This document shows positions 24,862 through 38,230 of a stretch of 64,000 nucleotides of DNA, piece after piece; the first letter of the stretch is position 1; each line of letters begins with the position of its first letter. Source of the stretch: Wuchereria bancrofti. Its lineage: Eukaryota; Nematoda; Chromadorea; Rhabditida; Onchocercidae. Made by a program: the position numbers and the translations under genes. Under the pieces are notes generated by a model that saw only the letters and a list, made by a program, of their open reading frames with translations, was not told the DNA's origin and did no database searches. The stretch is taken from NCBI GenBank assembly GCA_005281725.1, contig SSBO01000012.1, positions 19,171,060 through 19,235,059 on the forward strand, read 5' to 3'.

Positions 24862-27232
24862 TTATGTAGCACTGGTAATTTCCCAGTCGTAGGGATCATT
24901 TGGTCTAGCATTCAGTGGAATGCATCGTTTAATACATTCGTTGATAAAACTATGCCGTGGCATTTCCGTTGGCTTTAAACTTTTAACATAATTATAACAT
25001 TGCAAAAATGGTAGCGGCATTTGTGCGCATAATTCTTCACCTGTAATTGCTGCCTTTTGTTGTATCATATCGCGGGGCGCACTCTTTGCCCACGGCAATT
25101 TTGATAATGCTAATTCGATCTGAAGAAAATTTACCTCTTTCCCATCATTTACTATTAATAGTAATTTTATTTATTTATTTATTATTATTATTATTAAATC
25201 ATTGATTTCTTATTTCATTTTCTACTAATTCTTTAAATAAATTTTTATAAAAGATATTACGGAAGAAAAATAAGAAAAAAAAAGAAGCAACTAATCAAAT
25301 ATTGATGATATAAATGTATTTTCATTTTCTCCTATCAGTTCTCATACCATATTATTTTATACATTAAAGTTTTTTACTAAAATATATAGGTTCTAAGATG
25401 TTAAAATATTTATAAGTCCCATACATACACATTAAATATAATTCTTTTTAATTTCCCACGTTACATTTAAGATTAATTATAACTGTAGATATGTATTAAA
25501 TATAATCAAAAAACTATATTAATTGTAATTAATAGTAATATAATTTAGAATTAATTATAATTAAAAGATTATCAGTATGTTTAATAAATTCATCTGTAGC
25601 TTTTCACTCAACTACCATTATTTCTTTATGATGAGAAAAAAAACGAAGAAAAAAATGATTTTGTTTGATTTAGCAATATCAATATTGTCACAAGCAGGTA
25701 ATGTAGTTATTTACAATTCACAAATTAATATATCAGAACAAATAGAAGGAAATTTCAATGGATTTATTGAAATTCATAAAAATAAATGCTGATAACGTCT
25801 GTTATTAATTTTATTTTCTCTTTAAAATCTTACAATCGAATAAATCCATCCAATCATATCATCACATGGCCCACATTGATGTGTAAGAATTGCATTCAAC
25901 GAAGCATATCGTAAAGTTCCCTTAAATATTGATTTTAATAGCGGCATGTGCCATTTACCATTTGAATCGATCACCTTTCGGCACATTCCTTAAAGAGAAA
26001 AAGCTCATTCTAATTAACTTTTTTTTTCGCTTCTTTCGTTGTGTTTAAAAAAAAAATTTTTTTTTGATCAGCAAAAAATAAAGTTAAATATTTGCAGCTT
26101 TCTCTTTTCTTCGCTTCTATATTTTAATTAATTAATTAATTATGAATAGATAATTTTCTTGTTTGTGGATTAACGACTAAATTAACAACGAAAAGAATTT
26201 CATATTCATTCATTTCATTCATTTCATTTCATTCATTTCATTTCATTCATTTCATTTCATTCATTTCATTTCATTCATTTCATTTCATTCATTCATTCAT
26301 TCATTCATTTCATATTATTTTCTTTATTGATCAGAATAACAGATGAAGATATTATACATTAAAGAATTGAAAACAATTTTTAAAAAATAGGATAAAATTT
26401 TTTTTTTCTCACGTTTTTTAAAGAACAAAAGACTTTATTTATTTATTTTGTTTCCTTTCTTTTTGATTTATAAATTAAGCTGAAATGACAAAAAGAGATA
26501 AATACCAAAGTCAACAAGATAAATGATGGATGTTTCGGGTGGAACACCAATGCAACAGTTTGATGGTTTAACGTCTCGGTGTATATAACCTGCTTCATGC
26601 AAGTACTGCAATGCATGTGCCACCTGCATATTATTTTTTACACTAATTTATGTTGCTTTTTCTTTAAGCTATGAAATGTTATCTTAATCACATTCAAGTG
26701 TCTTATTGCAAATTTTTAATTTTTTTAAAGTGAAATAAAACCTTTCGATAAATCATAAAAATTTAGTTGCATGAACTGTACTTAATACATGTTACCATCT
26801 TCACGGTAATAATATTATTGTTTTATTATTATTTATTATTATTGTTATTATTATTACTATTATTATTATTATTATTGTCGTTATTATTATTATTACTATT
26901 ATTATTGCTATTATTATTAATTATTATTAATATTATCATTATTACTGTTACTGTTATCACTAATATCAGTTGTTACTACTGTTATATTGCTCCATTGATT
27001 TTCTACTGCCCTGGAATAACATTTGAAAAGAAACGAAATTGAATATTTTTTTCCCCTTTTTCCTCTTTGAGAAAAGATAAAAGTGCAAAATTAAATGAAC
27101 TATTCAAATTTATTTATTGCGTAAAGATTTCATCGTTGTAAAGCACACAATCAGAATAAAATTCGTGCTATAACGAAGACCGATTAATTCCATTCATACG
27201 AAGAAAATAATGATAATATAGTAATAATAACA

Positions 27233-27269
<37 letters not shown>

Positions 27270-29459
27270 GTGCTGAATTACTTGCTGGCCAATACGGAAT
27301 GCTGTTGATAAAGTGAACTTTGGTTCCGTTCGTTCTTTCCGTAACGTCGTCAAATTTTTTCCCAGTATTTGCATCACGATATATGGACAATTCTTTTCTG
27401 TTTTGCCACTTGCGTATATCATTGGTATATTGGGCTACACAATAAGTAAGAAAATCCATTCAGTTAGAAAAACAAAACCTAATTATCCCATAATTTGAAC
27501 AGGAAATTTTTTAATAATAAATAGTTAGGTTTTTTTATTTAAGTCAATATCTAATCAATTTTGTTTCTTGTTAGTAAAAGTTATTTTTTGGAATTCTCAA
27601 AGCTAAATTTATTAGCAAAAATAATTAGTATAAATTGTTTGACAAATGTTTTGATTAAATTGAGATTGTTCTAGACAGCTGATAGTTTATGAATTTATTA
27701 AGCTATTCTTTATGTATTTGAAGATAATGTTTTTGCCTGCCATTAATATAAGTAATATTTTTAAGTTTATCAATTGAAAAAATAATTGACACATTTAAAT
27801 CCATGAAACAATTTTAAACATGCAGCTTATTATTCTTTATATGAGAATAGAATGGGAATATTTCAACTGATGGAAAAAAAGATCCGAGAGAAAAAAATTT
27901 CCATTTTTGATTAAATTAATTAATTCGAATTTAAATGAACTTATAAAATTTCTATTATTATTTTTTTTTATCCTATTATTTTTATTTTTACCAGAAATAT
28001 TATTAAAATGGATGATTAAAGGACTTTTTTTCGTAGTGTTAGTAGGACTTGCTGTTCGATGACTAAACGACGCGGATCATTCGGCGCATTATCTAATTCA
28101 CCATGATGTTCTGGTTCCACTTTTATTGCTACAGTTCGTTTTTGACGTTTATCTTTTCCTCTGATGTTATAAAAAAGTTTTGGTAAAAAATTATTTTTAT
28201 CAAAACTTCTGGTTCAATTTTTGGAAACCAATTTTGCTTAAATCCTTTTTTTCTCAACATCCTACAGGACGAAAATTTAAAAATTTTGATAAAGGTTCAA
28301 AATAAAATTGGTACAAGTTAAAAAAACTCTGATTTTATTTTTCCAGTTCTAAACAAAAAAGTGTAAAATGGGAAAGAAACTGCAATTTATTTCTAAGAAA
28401 ATAGTCTATGCTAATTTTACGGATTAATAACCCGGAAATATGTAACTTATTTTATGGTTAATTCTTCAGATGAATCGTATAATTGAATAACTGAATGAAC
28501 TAAGAATAAATTTATATTTAAATGCCTTTTTGCACTTCAGTTGTTCTAATTTCTTTTAATTTTTTTTACTTCTTTTCCTTTCTTTTTCTATCATGAAATG
28601 TAACTGAAAACGATGAAATACGGACAGTGATAAAACGGTAATTCAGTTCTTAAGTATTTCATTAAAATTATACAAAATGAAACAAACTTCGATTACGACG
28701 AATGAATCAAACCAAAAAATTGAAAAAAAAGGTCACTGAAAAAAGGGAAGACTATAATATAATTTTATTACAACGAATGTTGTACGATTATAATAGGAAA
28801 TTTAATGAAAAAAAAGAAAAGGAAAAAAAATAGTAGAAAGTGCCTAAAAATTTGCCCAAAGCTTCCTTGCCCAATTTTTTCTTCTACAATAAAGCGACCA
28901 ATGATGACTTGATTTGCCAATAATAAATCTTCTCCTTCATTTAAATCATCTAAATTACTATTATTATTATTATTGTATTTTTATTGTCATCATCATTATC
29001 ATTACTATTATCGTCATTATCACCATTAATTATTAACTCATTTTCATTATTTCATATATGTAATGATGATGATGATAATTGGTGATGATGATGATGATTG
29101 ATAATAATAATAAATAATGATAATTATAATAATCAATGATAATTAATAGTAATAACTAATAAAAATAACAATAGTAACAATAATAGTAATAATAATAATT
29201 AATAATAATCAATAATAATAATAGTGGAGTTTGAATTTCTAAACGACAAATATTTTTTTATTATCAGAGGAATTAATGGAGCCATTAAAAGATATATTGA
29301 TCATTGGTACATATGCTTCCTAAATCTATCAATAATTAAATATCACTGATAGTAGCATTAAGTAGAAACGAAGAGAAAAGTTGAATTCAATTAAAAAAAT
29401 TTTACGATATGAGAAATGGTACCACGTGGCATAACACTTCGATCGTACACAGAGGTCAT
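24862..29459 (-). CDS. casein kinase 1-family (TTBK-like) protein kinase
   Basis: Seven exons join in phase: 29459-29423, 28949-28844, 28160-28025, 27434-27282, 26623-26506, 25988-25834 and 25119-24862, giving 320 residues, essentially a bare kinase domain. Visible: glycine loop IGQGSFG (38-44), VAIK lysine (61), helix-C glutamate in VIEQQVL (83), catalytic HRDVKPSN (159-166), DFG (182-184), and the CK1 signature FKGTLRYASLNA in place of an APE motif, followed by DDMIGWIYSIIELALSKLPW. CK1 kinases phosphorylate Ser/Thr near acidic or prephosphorylated sites. Nematodes have many such short CK1/TTBK-like genes, often expressed in the male germ line (family knowledge; not shown here). Intron 2 needs a GC donor (TTTTTAG|GCACTT). 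The first exon (12 residues) rests only on phase and is the weakest part. Confidence 0.9.
26205..26315. repeat. 14-base tandem repeat CATTCATTTCATTT
   Basis: About seven copies of CATTCATTTCATTT decaying into CATT repeats, inside an intron of the kinase gene between exons 6 and 5. Confidence 0.85.
26805..26955. repeat. TTA/ATT trinucleotide array in kinase intron
   Basis: Imperfect ATT repeats of about 150 bases between kinase exons 5 and 4. A long Leu-rich open frame on the plus strand is a by-product of this repeat, not a gene. Confidence 0.8.
27210..27270. repeat. AAT trinucleotide array next to kinase exon 4
   Basis: A run of AAT units that starts about a dozen bases into the intron after the exon 4 donor (minus strand, 27281). 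Its closeness to the splice site makes its length potentially relevant to splicing. Confidence 0.8.
28955..29225. repeat. ATT/ATC/AAT trinucleotide arrays in kinase intron 1
   Basis: Mixed ATT, ATC, GAT and AAT units across most of the first intron of the kinase gene, beginning just upstream of the exon 2 acceptor. Confidence 0.75.
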
Positions 29460-32400
29460 AGTAAAGTGAATCAAACTGGACGAAACAAACCAAAACACAA
29501 TTTCGGACCTGAATTTGAACTTAAACTAATTAATACAGCTACCTTTCAACAATAAAAAATTTAAAAATTACTATTTGATTAGAATTCTGCAGTATATTTA
29601 AACATTTTTCTCGACTTTGCATATTTATGCTAATTCAATTCCATTCATTATTTCATTTTCACCATCATTGCTTATTTAAATTTAGATGTAGTATTTTCAC
29701 TTTTTTTAATAGAATTTTTTCTTTTTTTTAATTTTATTTAACTCACTCAACTTCAATTACTTATCTGATATCATTTTTAATGACTTAGCTAACATTACTT
29801 TTAAACTTTTATCCATTACAGATTGCGTTTTAGCTGACAATTTGTTATTGCCTTATGCGCAGAACATATCTCCATACTATTTAACATTCACTGAGAATTA
29901 TTTTCCTCTCTTGCATTCGAAATATTTCTTTACTCTTTTCTTTTCCTCAAGAATATCATTTTGCTTTAATTTCTTCGCTAAATACCTTTCAGTTGCACTC
30001 TTTTAATGGAATATTTCTTTAGCTTCTTTCGAATTAATTTACTAAGCACTTTTTTACATTATAATTTATCCGCCAATTTTTTTTTTGGTAAACTTGATTT
30101 AAATAAATTTGCTTCCAAACAGTTTTTTGATTTTCTATTTGGTATATTCTATTTTACTTTTTCCAATCTTTTTTTCTCTAATTTTTCTTTCTTTGTTCTT
30201 CTTTCTTTGCTCATTTCTTCATACTATCTTTTAATAGCGTTTGCCCTTTTTGTTTTTCCCTTTTCTTCTTCAACTTTTTCCATTTCCGTTTTATTTTCAC
30301 AATATTAAAATCAAAATTTTTGTTTAAAAATGATCAAAGCGCAATAGTAGAAATAATTTAGATAAAAATTTATTTGTGATTTTTTTCCATACACCAATTT
30401 TTAAATTAACTAATTTTTTAATTTTTAAATTAACTTCCTTTTCTTCTTTCTCCTATTTTCCCCTCCTCTTTCCCTCCTCCTGAAATTACGATTAGAAAAA
30501 GACGAAAAAAGATGTTAAAGAGAGAAAATTTAATTGGAATAATTTATAATGCAATAGTTTTGATTAAAATAGTGAGTCTATTACAAGTATTATAATAAAC
30601 TTCCCTTTTTTTCAATTTTTTTTTTCAAAAAAATTATATTTATTCCTTCTTTCACCCTTTCCTTTCCTTTAAATTCCTAATTTCTTGAAAAATTTATCAT
30701 CATTCCTCGTTTTTTTCTTGATAATTGTTATCAGATTTTAAGTTCTTTGTATTTTTTATTTTTTTGCATTTTAAAATTATTATTATTATACCATTACAAT
30801 GTTTAAAAAGTAAGCATTTTGAAATGAAACGGAAATAAATCTCAGATTAACTTTTTTTCAAACTTTTTTGTGGCAATGTTATCAATTAGTTGTTAATCGA
30901 TCAACAATAAATTAGTGTAATTTGATCAATTTGATGGTTTACAAACAAATGGCATTGCCATTCATATCATTTAGTAAACTCTAATCAGAGAGTAGAACAA
31001 TTTAAGAAATGACATCAATTAAAATGAAATGACATGCAAACATAGTTGAAAAAGCAAAAAAAAGAAAGCACAGATAAAGTTGAAAGAAATTAGAAACGGG
31101 CGGAAAAGACATGAAAACGAAAGGTATTGATTTAAAAAAAAAGACTGGGAATATAAAATTATTATAATCAATAATTGCAAAAATCCAACCTAACAATTTT
31201 TATTACTAATTAAAATAGTTTAGATGATATGAATTGAAAAATTAAAACTGCAATTGCAATTACATTCAAATAAAAATAGATAATTCTAAAAGTTTTATCC
31301 AATAGCTTCCTTCATTTTTCAAAAAAGAGGAAATTAAAAGCAAAAAGATAAAAAAAAGATCGGAAGAAAAGGCGGAATGACATCACATTCTTACTTGTTG
31401 TTCTATAAAAAAAAGAAAAAAATTCAATATTACTTCGTCGCTTTTTCAAGATATTTCAAAAAAAATAAAATAAAATAAAAAATAGAATTTTGAAGCTTTT
31501 ATTAAAATATTAGTGTGCAATTGAATTTATCTAATTTCTTCAATTTAATTTTTTAAGATTTCATCAATAATAATTTTAAAGATATTTTAATCAATGAAAT
31601 ATTAAGTTTATTACGCACAGTGATAATAATTGTTAAATGTTTTGAAATCATTTCACAAAAGTTGCAAACAGCTGTTTGCGCTCAAGATAAAATTTCATCA
31701 AAGGAAGATAGAATTAATGAAAAATTTGATAACAAAATTTAAAAAAAAAAAAAAATAGAACAAAATTTTTAAGAAACTGAAAAAATCATACGTTTCCATT
31801 ATCATTCATTGGTCTTAAATAATTTCGAGTGCAATGATTTTTCGCATTTTCGTTTTTTGGTTTAAATAAAAAATTTCAATTTCTTCGTTTATTCGCTTTG
31901 ACTTTTCCAAATTTTCCTCCAGAAATGATATATATGGAAACAAAGTAAGAAGAAAAAAAAAGGAAAACAGAGAGCAAAAAATGCAAAAAGTCAAAAAAAG
32001 GAAGTATGAAAGTTGAATTTAGTGTCAAAGCGATGTTTGAGAAAATTGAATCAAATTTGATTTATTTAAAAAATATTAAAAAGTTTAAGCAAATATCAAA
32101 TAAATGATGCAAAAAGAAAAAACAAAAAAGAAAGGCAGAAAATTTTAAAAAAAGAAAGAATAGAATGAAACAAAATGTGCGGGAATGTTCTATTTAATAT
32201 TTTCTCCGTTGAAATTGTTCATTTTAACACCTTAAACGTAATAATTGCAATTATTCTTTTTTTCAAACAATTTCGTTATTATTATTATTAATCATTACTA
32301 TTAATTATCATTATTATTACACGATAGCAATTATAATATGCTATTTAATATATTGATTGAAGTTTTTATTTTAGATTAAGCATTGATTATTTGGATTGGT

Positions 32401-32926
32401 GTTCTATTCTAAGGAAATTAATATCGTATAAAATTGCGATAGGTTTTTGGCATTTAATGAACTGCACTTTAATAATTAAAATTAAACAAGTTATTTTTAA
32501 TTTTTTTACAATTATTTTTTGTATTAGATCGTACAACTTTATAACTTATAAACAATAATACAATGACGTGACTAAGGATTTAGCAGTGCTACGCGACGTG
32601 ACTAAGCTACTGCTACGTCAATAACGACTTCATTACGACATTGTTTAGCTCCAACCATAAATATTCATTTTCAGATAATTTAGATTAATGTGCATATTTA
32701 TTATAAATGCAAGAATTATCCGAATAATACCTTTAACGTAGAGATAGAGAGAGAAAGAGAGAGAGAGCAAGAGAGAGAAGAAGAAATAGGAAGAAAAAAT
32801 TAAGGAAGAAAAAAAGAAGCAAACCAAATTACTTGGCTCATTTTGAAAAAAATTTTTTTTTCGCAAGGAATACACGAGATATAAAGTGCTTTAAAAGTAG
32901 TTTTCATCTGTTTATTGTGGATAGCA

Positions 32927-35293
32927 AAAAAAAAAAAAAAAGGAAAAAAAGAAGAAAAATAAGAAAAGAAATGTAAAATGCATTTCAAATTGATTTATTT
33001 CATCACTTAACTTCTTTCAAAAATCTTTCCCATTTTTTTAGAAGCATATTATTTTTTTTTTCTTTATAAATTGATTTTTTTTTTGAAAAAATTTTCAAAA
33101 ATGTTTGTCATTACTTTTTTTGTTGTTAAAATTAAAAATATTGTAGAAAGATCTTTTTCTTTCCTGCAGAATTATGGCAAACTTTTACATTAAATTAACA
33201 GTGCTTATTTTAGCACTAGTGATTACGTCATTGAGAAATTTTTTGAAGTAATTATTAATCATTGGCAATTTTCTGAAATGAATTTGAAGAAAAAAAAAAA
33301 TTATGTTTCATTTGTTGAAGACAAATATCATTGGCCTTCCTTTTCACTTCTTCCGCTTATCTCATTATATCATTTAAATCTTTCATCCAATAAGGTTTCT
33401 AGTATTTTCATTATCCGTTCATACATTGTTTAGTTTGTTTCATTGCAAATCCAAAAAAATTTCACTTTCTTTAATTTCATTCCGAAAAATTTCTCAAATT
33501 TTCTTGTTTTTCCCTTCCTATATTTTCTTTTATTTCATAGAAAAAAAGAGCAAGCAAATAAATTTAACAAAAAAAGAGAGAAAATTTTAATTTAATTTAA
33601 TTTTTTTGAAACATATCAATGAAATTAAGGCAAAAACAACTGTTCCAAATGCATAAGATTCAATTTCATTCACTAGACGGCTGTTGTAAATAAATAATAA
33701 TAGTAGCAAAGTATTTTTATTAATTTAAATAATTGATCTACTTATTGGTGGAAAATTGATTTTAAAAAATCCAAATTAATTAAAATATTCAATTTCTGTC
33801 TCTAAAAAGAAATATTCCATTTTACCCTTTTTACTTCAAGAAAAAAACAGTTCTAAAAATCTTTATATTAATCAGCATACTACCATTTACTAAATTTTCT
33901 TTACATTAGGCATTTCATAAATTAATTACTTACCTTATAAAGACAAATGATTTGCAAATGCTCCTATACAATATTAGTAAATATGTTGCATTTACAAATG
34001 CTTTTTATAAATTTTCCACCAATTCTATTCTTTCAAAAAAAAGAAAATTATTTGCAAATTGATGCATCGATGCGTTAATGCATATATTTTGAATAAATTG
34101 TGTTCATACNAAAAAAAAAAAAAAAGGAAAAAAAGAAGAAAAATAAGAAAAGAAATGTAAAATGCATTTCAAATTGATTTATTTCATCACTTAACTTCTT
34201 TCAAAAATCTTTCCCATTTTTTTAGAAGCATATTATTTTTTTTTTCTTTATAAATTGATTTTTTTTTTGAAAAAATTTTCAAAAATGTTTGTCATTACTT
34301 TTTTTGTTGTTAAAATTAAAAATATTGTAGAAAGATCTTTTTCTTTCCTGCAGAATTATGGCAAACTTTTACATTAAATTAACAGTGCTTATTTTAGCAC
34401 TAGTGATTACGTCATTGAGAAATTTTTTGAAGTAATTATTAATCATTGGCAATTTTCTGAAATGAATTTGAAGAAAAAAAAAAATTATGTTTCATTTGTT
34501 GAAGACAAATATCATTGGCCTTCCTTTTCACTTCTTCCGCTTATCTCATTATATCATTTAAATCTTTCATCCAATAAGGTTTCTAGTATTTTCATTATCC
34601 GTTCATACATTGTTTAGTTTGTTTCATTGCAAATCCAAAAAAATTTCACTTTCTTTAATTTCATTCCGAAAAATTTCTCAAATTTTCTTGTTTTTCCCTT
34701 CCTATATTTTCTTTTATTTCATAGAAAAAAAGAGCAAGCAAATAAATTTAACAAAAAAAGAGAGAAAATTTTAATTTAATTTAATTTTTTTGAAACATAT
34801 CAATGAAATTAAGGCAAAAACAACTGTTCCAAATGCATAAGATTCAATTTCATTCACTAGACGGCTGTTGTAAATAAATAATAATAGTAGCAAAGTATTT
34901 TTATTAATTTAAATAATTGATCTACTTATTGGTGGAAAATTGATTTTAAAAAATCCAAATTAATTAAAATATTCAATTTCTGTCTCTAAAAAGAAATATT
35001 CCATTTTACCCTTTTTACTTCAAGAAAAAAACAGTTCTAAAAATCTTTATATTAATCAGCATACTACCATTTACTAAATTTTCTTTACATTAGGCATTTC
35101 ATAAATTAATTACTTACCTTATAAAGACAAATGATTTGCAAATGCTCCTATACAATATTAGTAAATATGTTGCATTTACAAATGCTTTTTATAAATTTTC
35201 CACCAATTCTATTCTTTCAAAAAAAAGAAAATTATTTGCAAATTGATGCATCGATGCGTTAATGCATATATTTTGAATAAATTGTGTTCATAC
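32927..35293. repeat. perfect 1183-base tandem duplication around an N (probable assembly error)
   Basis: Bases 34111-35293 repeat 32927-34109 at a constant offset of 1184, with no difference that I can see by eye, including homopolymers. The copies are separated by one N at 34110, and the second starts inside the A run that opens the first. A contig end overlapping its neighbour, placed in series with a one-base gap instead of merged, would give exactly this. Confidence 0.9.
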
Positions 35294-37590
35294 TTTAGAT
35301 AAGCAAAAAACTTCGTCGAGTTTTTCTGACAATTTTTAAACCTTTTCTTTCTTTCCTTTTTTCGACACGACAGCCACAGAGGTTTAAAATTTCAGAATTG
35401 CTCCTTCTCCAATTGCAATGCCATAATATTTTATCAAATTTCAGAATATTTTGCTCGCAACTTTATCAAAATGTTAAACTTATCAGTTTAACACTTTGAT
35501 AATTAGAAAACCTAAGGAATTAAAATAAAACCTCAAAATTATTCAAAAATCATATCCTTCTTATCATTCCTATTTCTTTACATCTTGGAAAATAGCTATG
35601 CCTAACCAATTTTTTTCTTTTTTTTTACTCTAATTATTGTTATAAATTGAAAAGTTTTGCATTAAACAACATTTAGGGTTGAATTAAGTATTATAGAATA
35701 AAGATTAAAGTGCCTTATATGAATTTAACTGGGCCAATTTTTCAATTTTCATCCATTATTACACTGTGAATTATGCAACTTAGGTTGAATAACAACTTAT
35801 TTTCTCATGATGAAATGCCTTACGGCAGGCTTGTTTTGGCAAATTTTCATGCCTAAAAGCTTATATTTTATTCTCCAATTCTTTTTCTGTCGTTTTAGAA
35901 AATTTATTTAAGCATTTATGCATCCATATTTATACTTGTATTTATTTACATTTATATTTACATTTGTATTTATACCTTTTATATCAATATTTATATTTAT
36001 ACATATATTTTATATGTATTACATACGATTTTTTTGCATTCAATTTATGCATATTTATATAAAACGTATAAAATTTGAGTTCAAACAAATAAATAAATAA
36101 GTAAAGCAAATAAGTAAATATACAATCAAATTTAATGTATATAAGTTTATTTTAAAACTTCTGAAGCTTAAACTTTAGAATTTTTGAAACTAAGGCTTAT
36201 TGAAATAATTCCATTTTCAAAACTTTCATACTCTGCATAATTTGTTCTTTTTTTTTACGAAATTCTTTTAACGGATAAAATATGCGTGGTAAAAACTTGC
36301 TAATTTAAATACTTTTCTTTTTTTTTTCAAAACTATGTTAAATTAAAAGAAATTTAACAAAATTTTGACTTATTCATTTCATCAATTTTATGCAAATAAG
36401 TAACAAAAAAGCGAAGAAAAAAACTAAATGATTTCAAAAATTTCAATGCTATTTGATGCATTTCTAATTTATCTCAAGCTTACAGCTAATATTAAGTAAT
36501 GTTTTTTTCGTTCTTTCCTTACACATTTTTCACTTTTCATTTTCCTTTTTGTTTTCTTTTTTGGTGTCTCATTTTGTGTTTATTATTGTCAGCGCATTAC
36601 AATTATATAAACTTAAATATGTTTATAAATATGCTTCATTAATTCCTCTTTACTTACCATTTTTTGTTCAATTAATCAATTGAAGCATAAATTAACAAGT
36701 TGTAAAAATTTTCAAATTTCATCATTTTTTTCACATTATCCTTCCTATTTTATACTCTTTCTTTCTGTCTTTTTCTTTTTTATTGCGCAAATTCTGCTAA
36801 TAAATCTTTTAAGTTTTTTAATTTCGAAATTTGTTTGTTTTATATTCTTGTCATTTGCATGTTTTAGTTTTTTTTTTTTTCTATTTTTTCTTTTTTCACC
36901 AAAATCTTGATGAATAACATTTTTGTTAACTTAAAAAATCGCTTCTTTGCTTTTCCTTTTTTTCATCTCCCTAAGGCATATTTTATATTCTTGAAATGAT
37001 CTTATTTAAGAGATGAATTTGGTTTTTTTTCGTTATAAGTTACGGTATATTTTAATCTGTTATTCATTCTTTCCTTTACTCATACAGTATGCATTTATTT
37101 TTTTTTCGCTATAATACACAAATTAATTTTATTAGTTATTTTTCTTCCCTCTCTTTTTTTTTAAATAAATATTTGAACTGATTTCAATATGCAAAAAAAA
37201 AATATTATCGTAATTGTTGGTATCATTTGTTTTAATAATAAAATGACACAAATTTTCTAATAATTCGAGATTAAATTTTAATTTGCTGTCCTTTTATAAA
37301 GGTTGAAAATTACACAAAACTATTAGGTAGACAAAGTTAAAACTGTACGATAAAATTAATTAATTGATCAAATAATTAGAAATAAATTAGTGTAATTCAA
37401 TTATATTTTAAAATCAAATTAAAAAAAAAGAAAATGAAAAAGAAGTAAGTAAGTATAACTAGTTAAGTATTTGTATTCAGAGAATTATTACTGAGATACG
37501 TATGTTTTTAAAACAAATGGAAATATTTGGATTAATTCAATGTAAATATTTCCTTATATCTTCATGACGTCATGATGAAGATGTACAGAC

Positions 37591-37705
37591 TAAAGAGAGA
37601 GAGAGAGAGAGAGAGAAAGAGGGAGAGATGGACTAATTGATTAATGGATAAATGGATAGATGGATCAATGGATAGATAGATAGATAGATCAATGGATAGT
37701 TGGAC
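37591..37705. repeat. GA and GATA/GATG microsatellites
   Basis: A GA run (about 37594-37628) followed by degenerate ATGGATAGATAGATAG units to about 37700, about 530 bases upstream of the HRGF-repeat gene start. Confidence 0.8.
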
Positions 37706-38230
37706 AGATAGAAAGTTTTTCATCTTATTTACAAAGTAGAATTAAAAGGTTTTTTCTTTCACTTTCTACTATCTTTTTGCTCCTTTCAGTAACTAACTAA
37801 GTAGAAATTTCACATTTTTTACGCTCTTTTGCGTTTTTTGAAAATTTTTTCTTTTTTGATAGAGAAAAAAGAAAGTAAAAATGTAAGAAAAAAATGAAGA
37901 AAAAAAGAATTAACTATGAAAATTTTATTTTCACATACAAATGTAAAACATATATATATATTTTGTATAAATTCAAAAAAAAAAACATTTACTTATATAT
38001 TTATAATAAATTAATTTTGATAAGTGAAGTGGAAATGTTAGTGAGTAAAAAAATTGCGGTCTTTCAATGAATAAGAAAGTTTTAAAAATGTTAAAATAAA
38101 TTTTCATATAAAACGTGAAAGAAAAAGAGTTAAAAAATATATATAAATAAATAATATTAACGAGAATTTTATTTTTTCTTAGTTGTATTTCATTTTTTTA
38201 AAATTTTTAATTAAGTTTTTGAATAAAACG

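Larger units (their letters stand above)
29460..38230. other. 8.8-kb gene-free, low-complexity region
   Basis: No exon is supported on either strand. T-rich and A-rich tracts give several Phe/Leu-rich open frames without gene character. Contents: GA-rich run at 32739-32785; a short direct repeat GACGTGACTAAG at 32565 and 32595; the duplicated block around the N at 34110; a TTTATA(C)-rich block at 35920-36010; GA and GATA microsatellites at 37591-37700. It separates two divergent genes, the kinase (minus) and the HRGF-repeat gene (plus). Confidence 0.5.

Noticed and set aside
26767..27042. A plus-strand open frame rich in Leu and Ile
   Set aside because: It is the translation of an ATT repeat inside an intron of the minus-strand kinase.
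27168..27459. Two overlapping minus-strand open frames across kinase exon 4
   Set aside because: One contains the true exon frame, but both run into the AAT repeat past the splice donor; only 27282-27434 is coding.
30006..30308. A 100-codon Phe-rich plus-strand frame
   Set aside because: T-rich low-complexity sequence with no splice context or protein-like composition.
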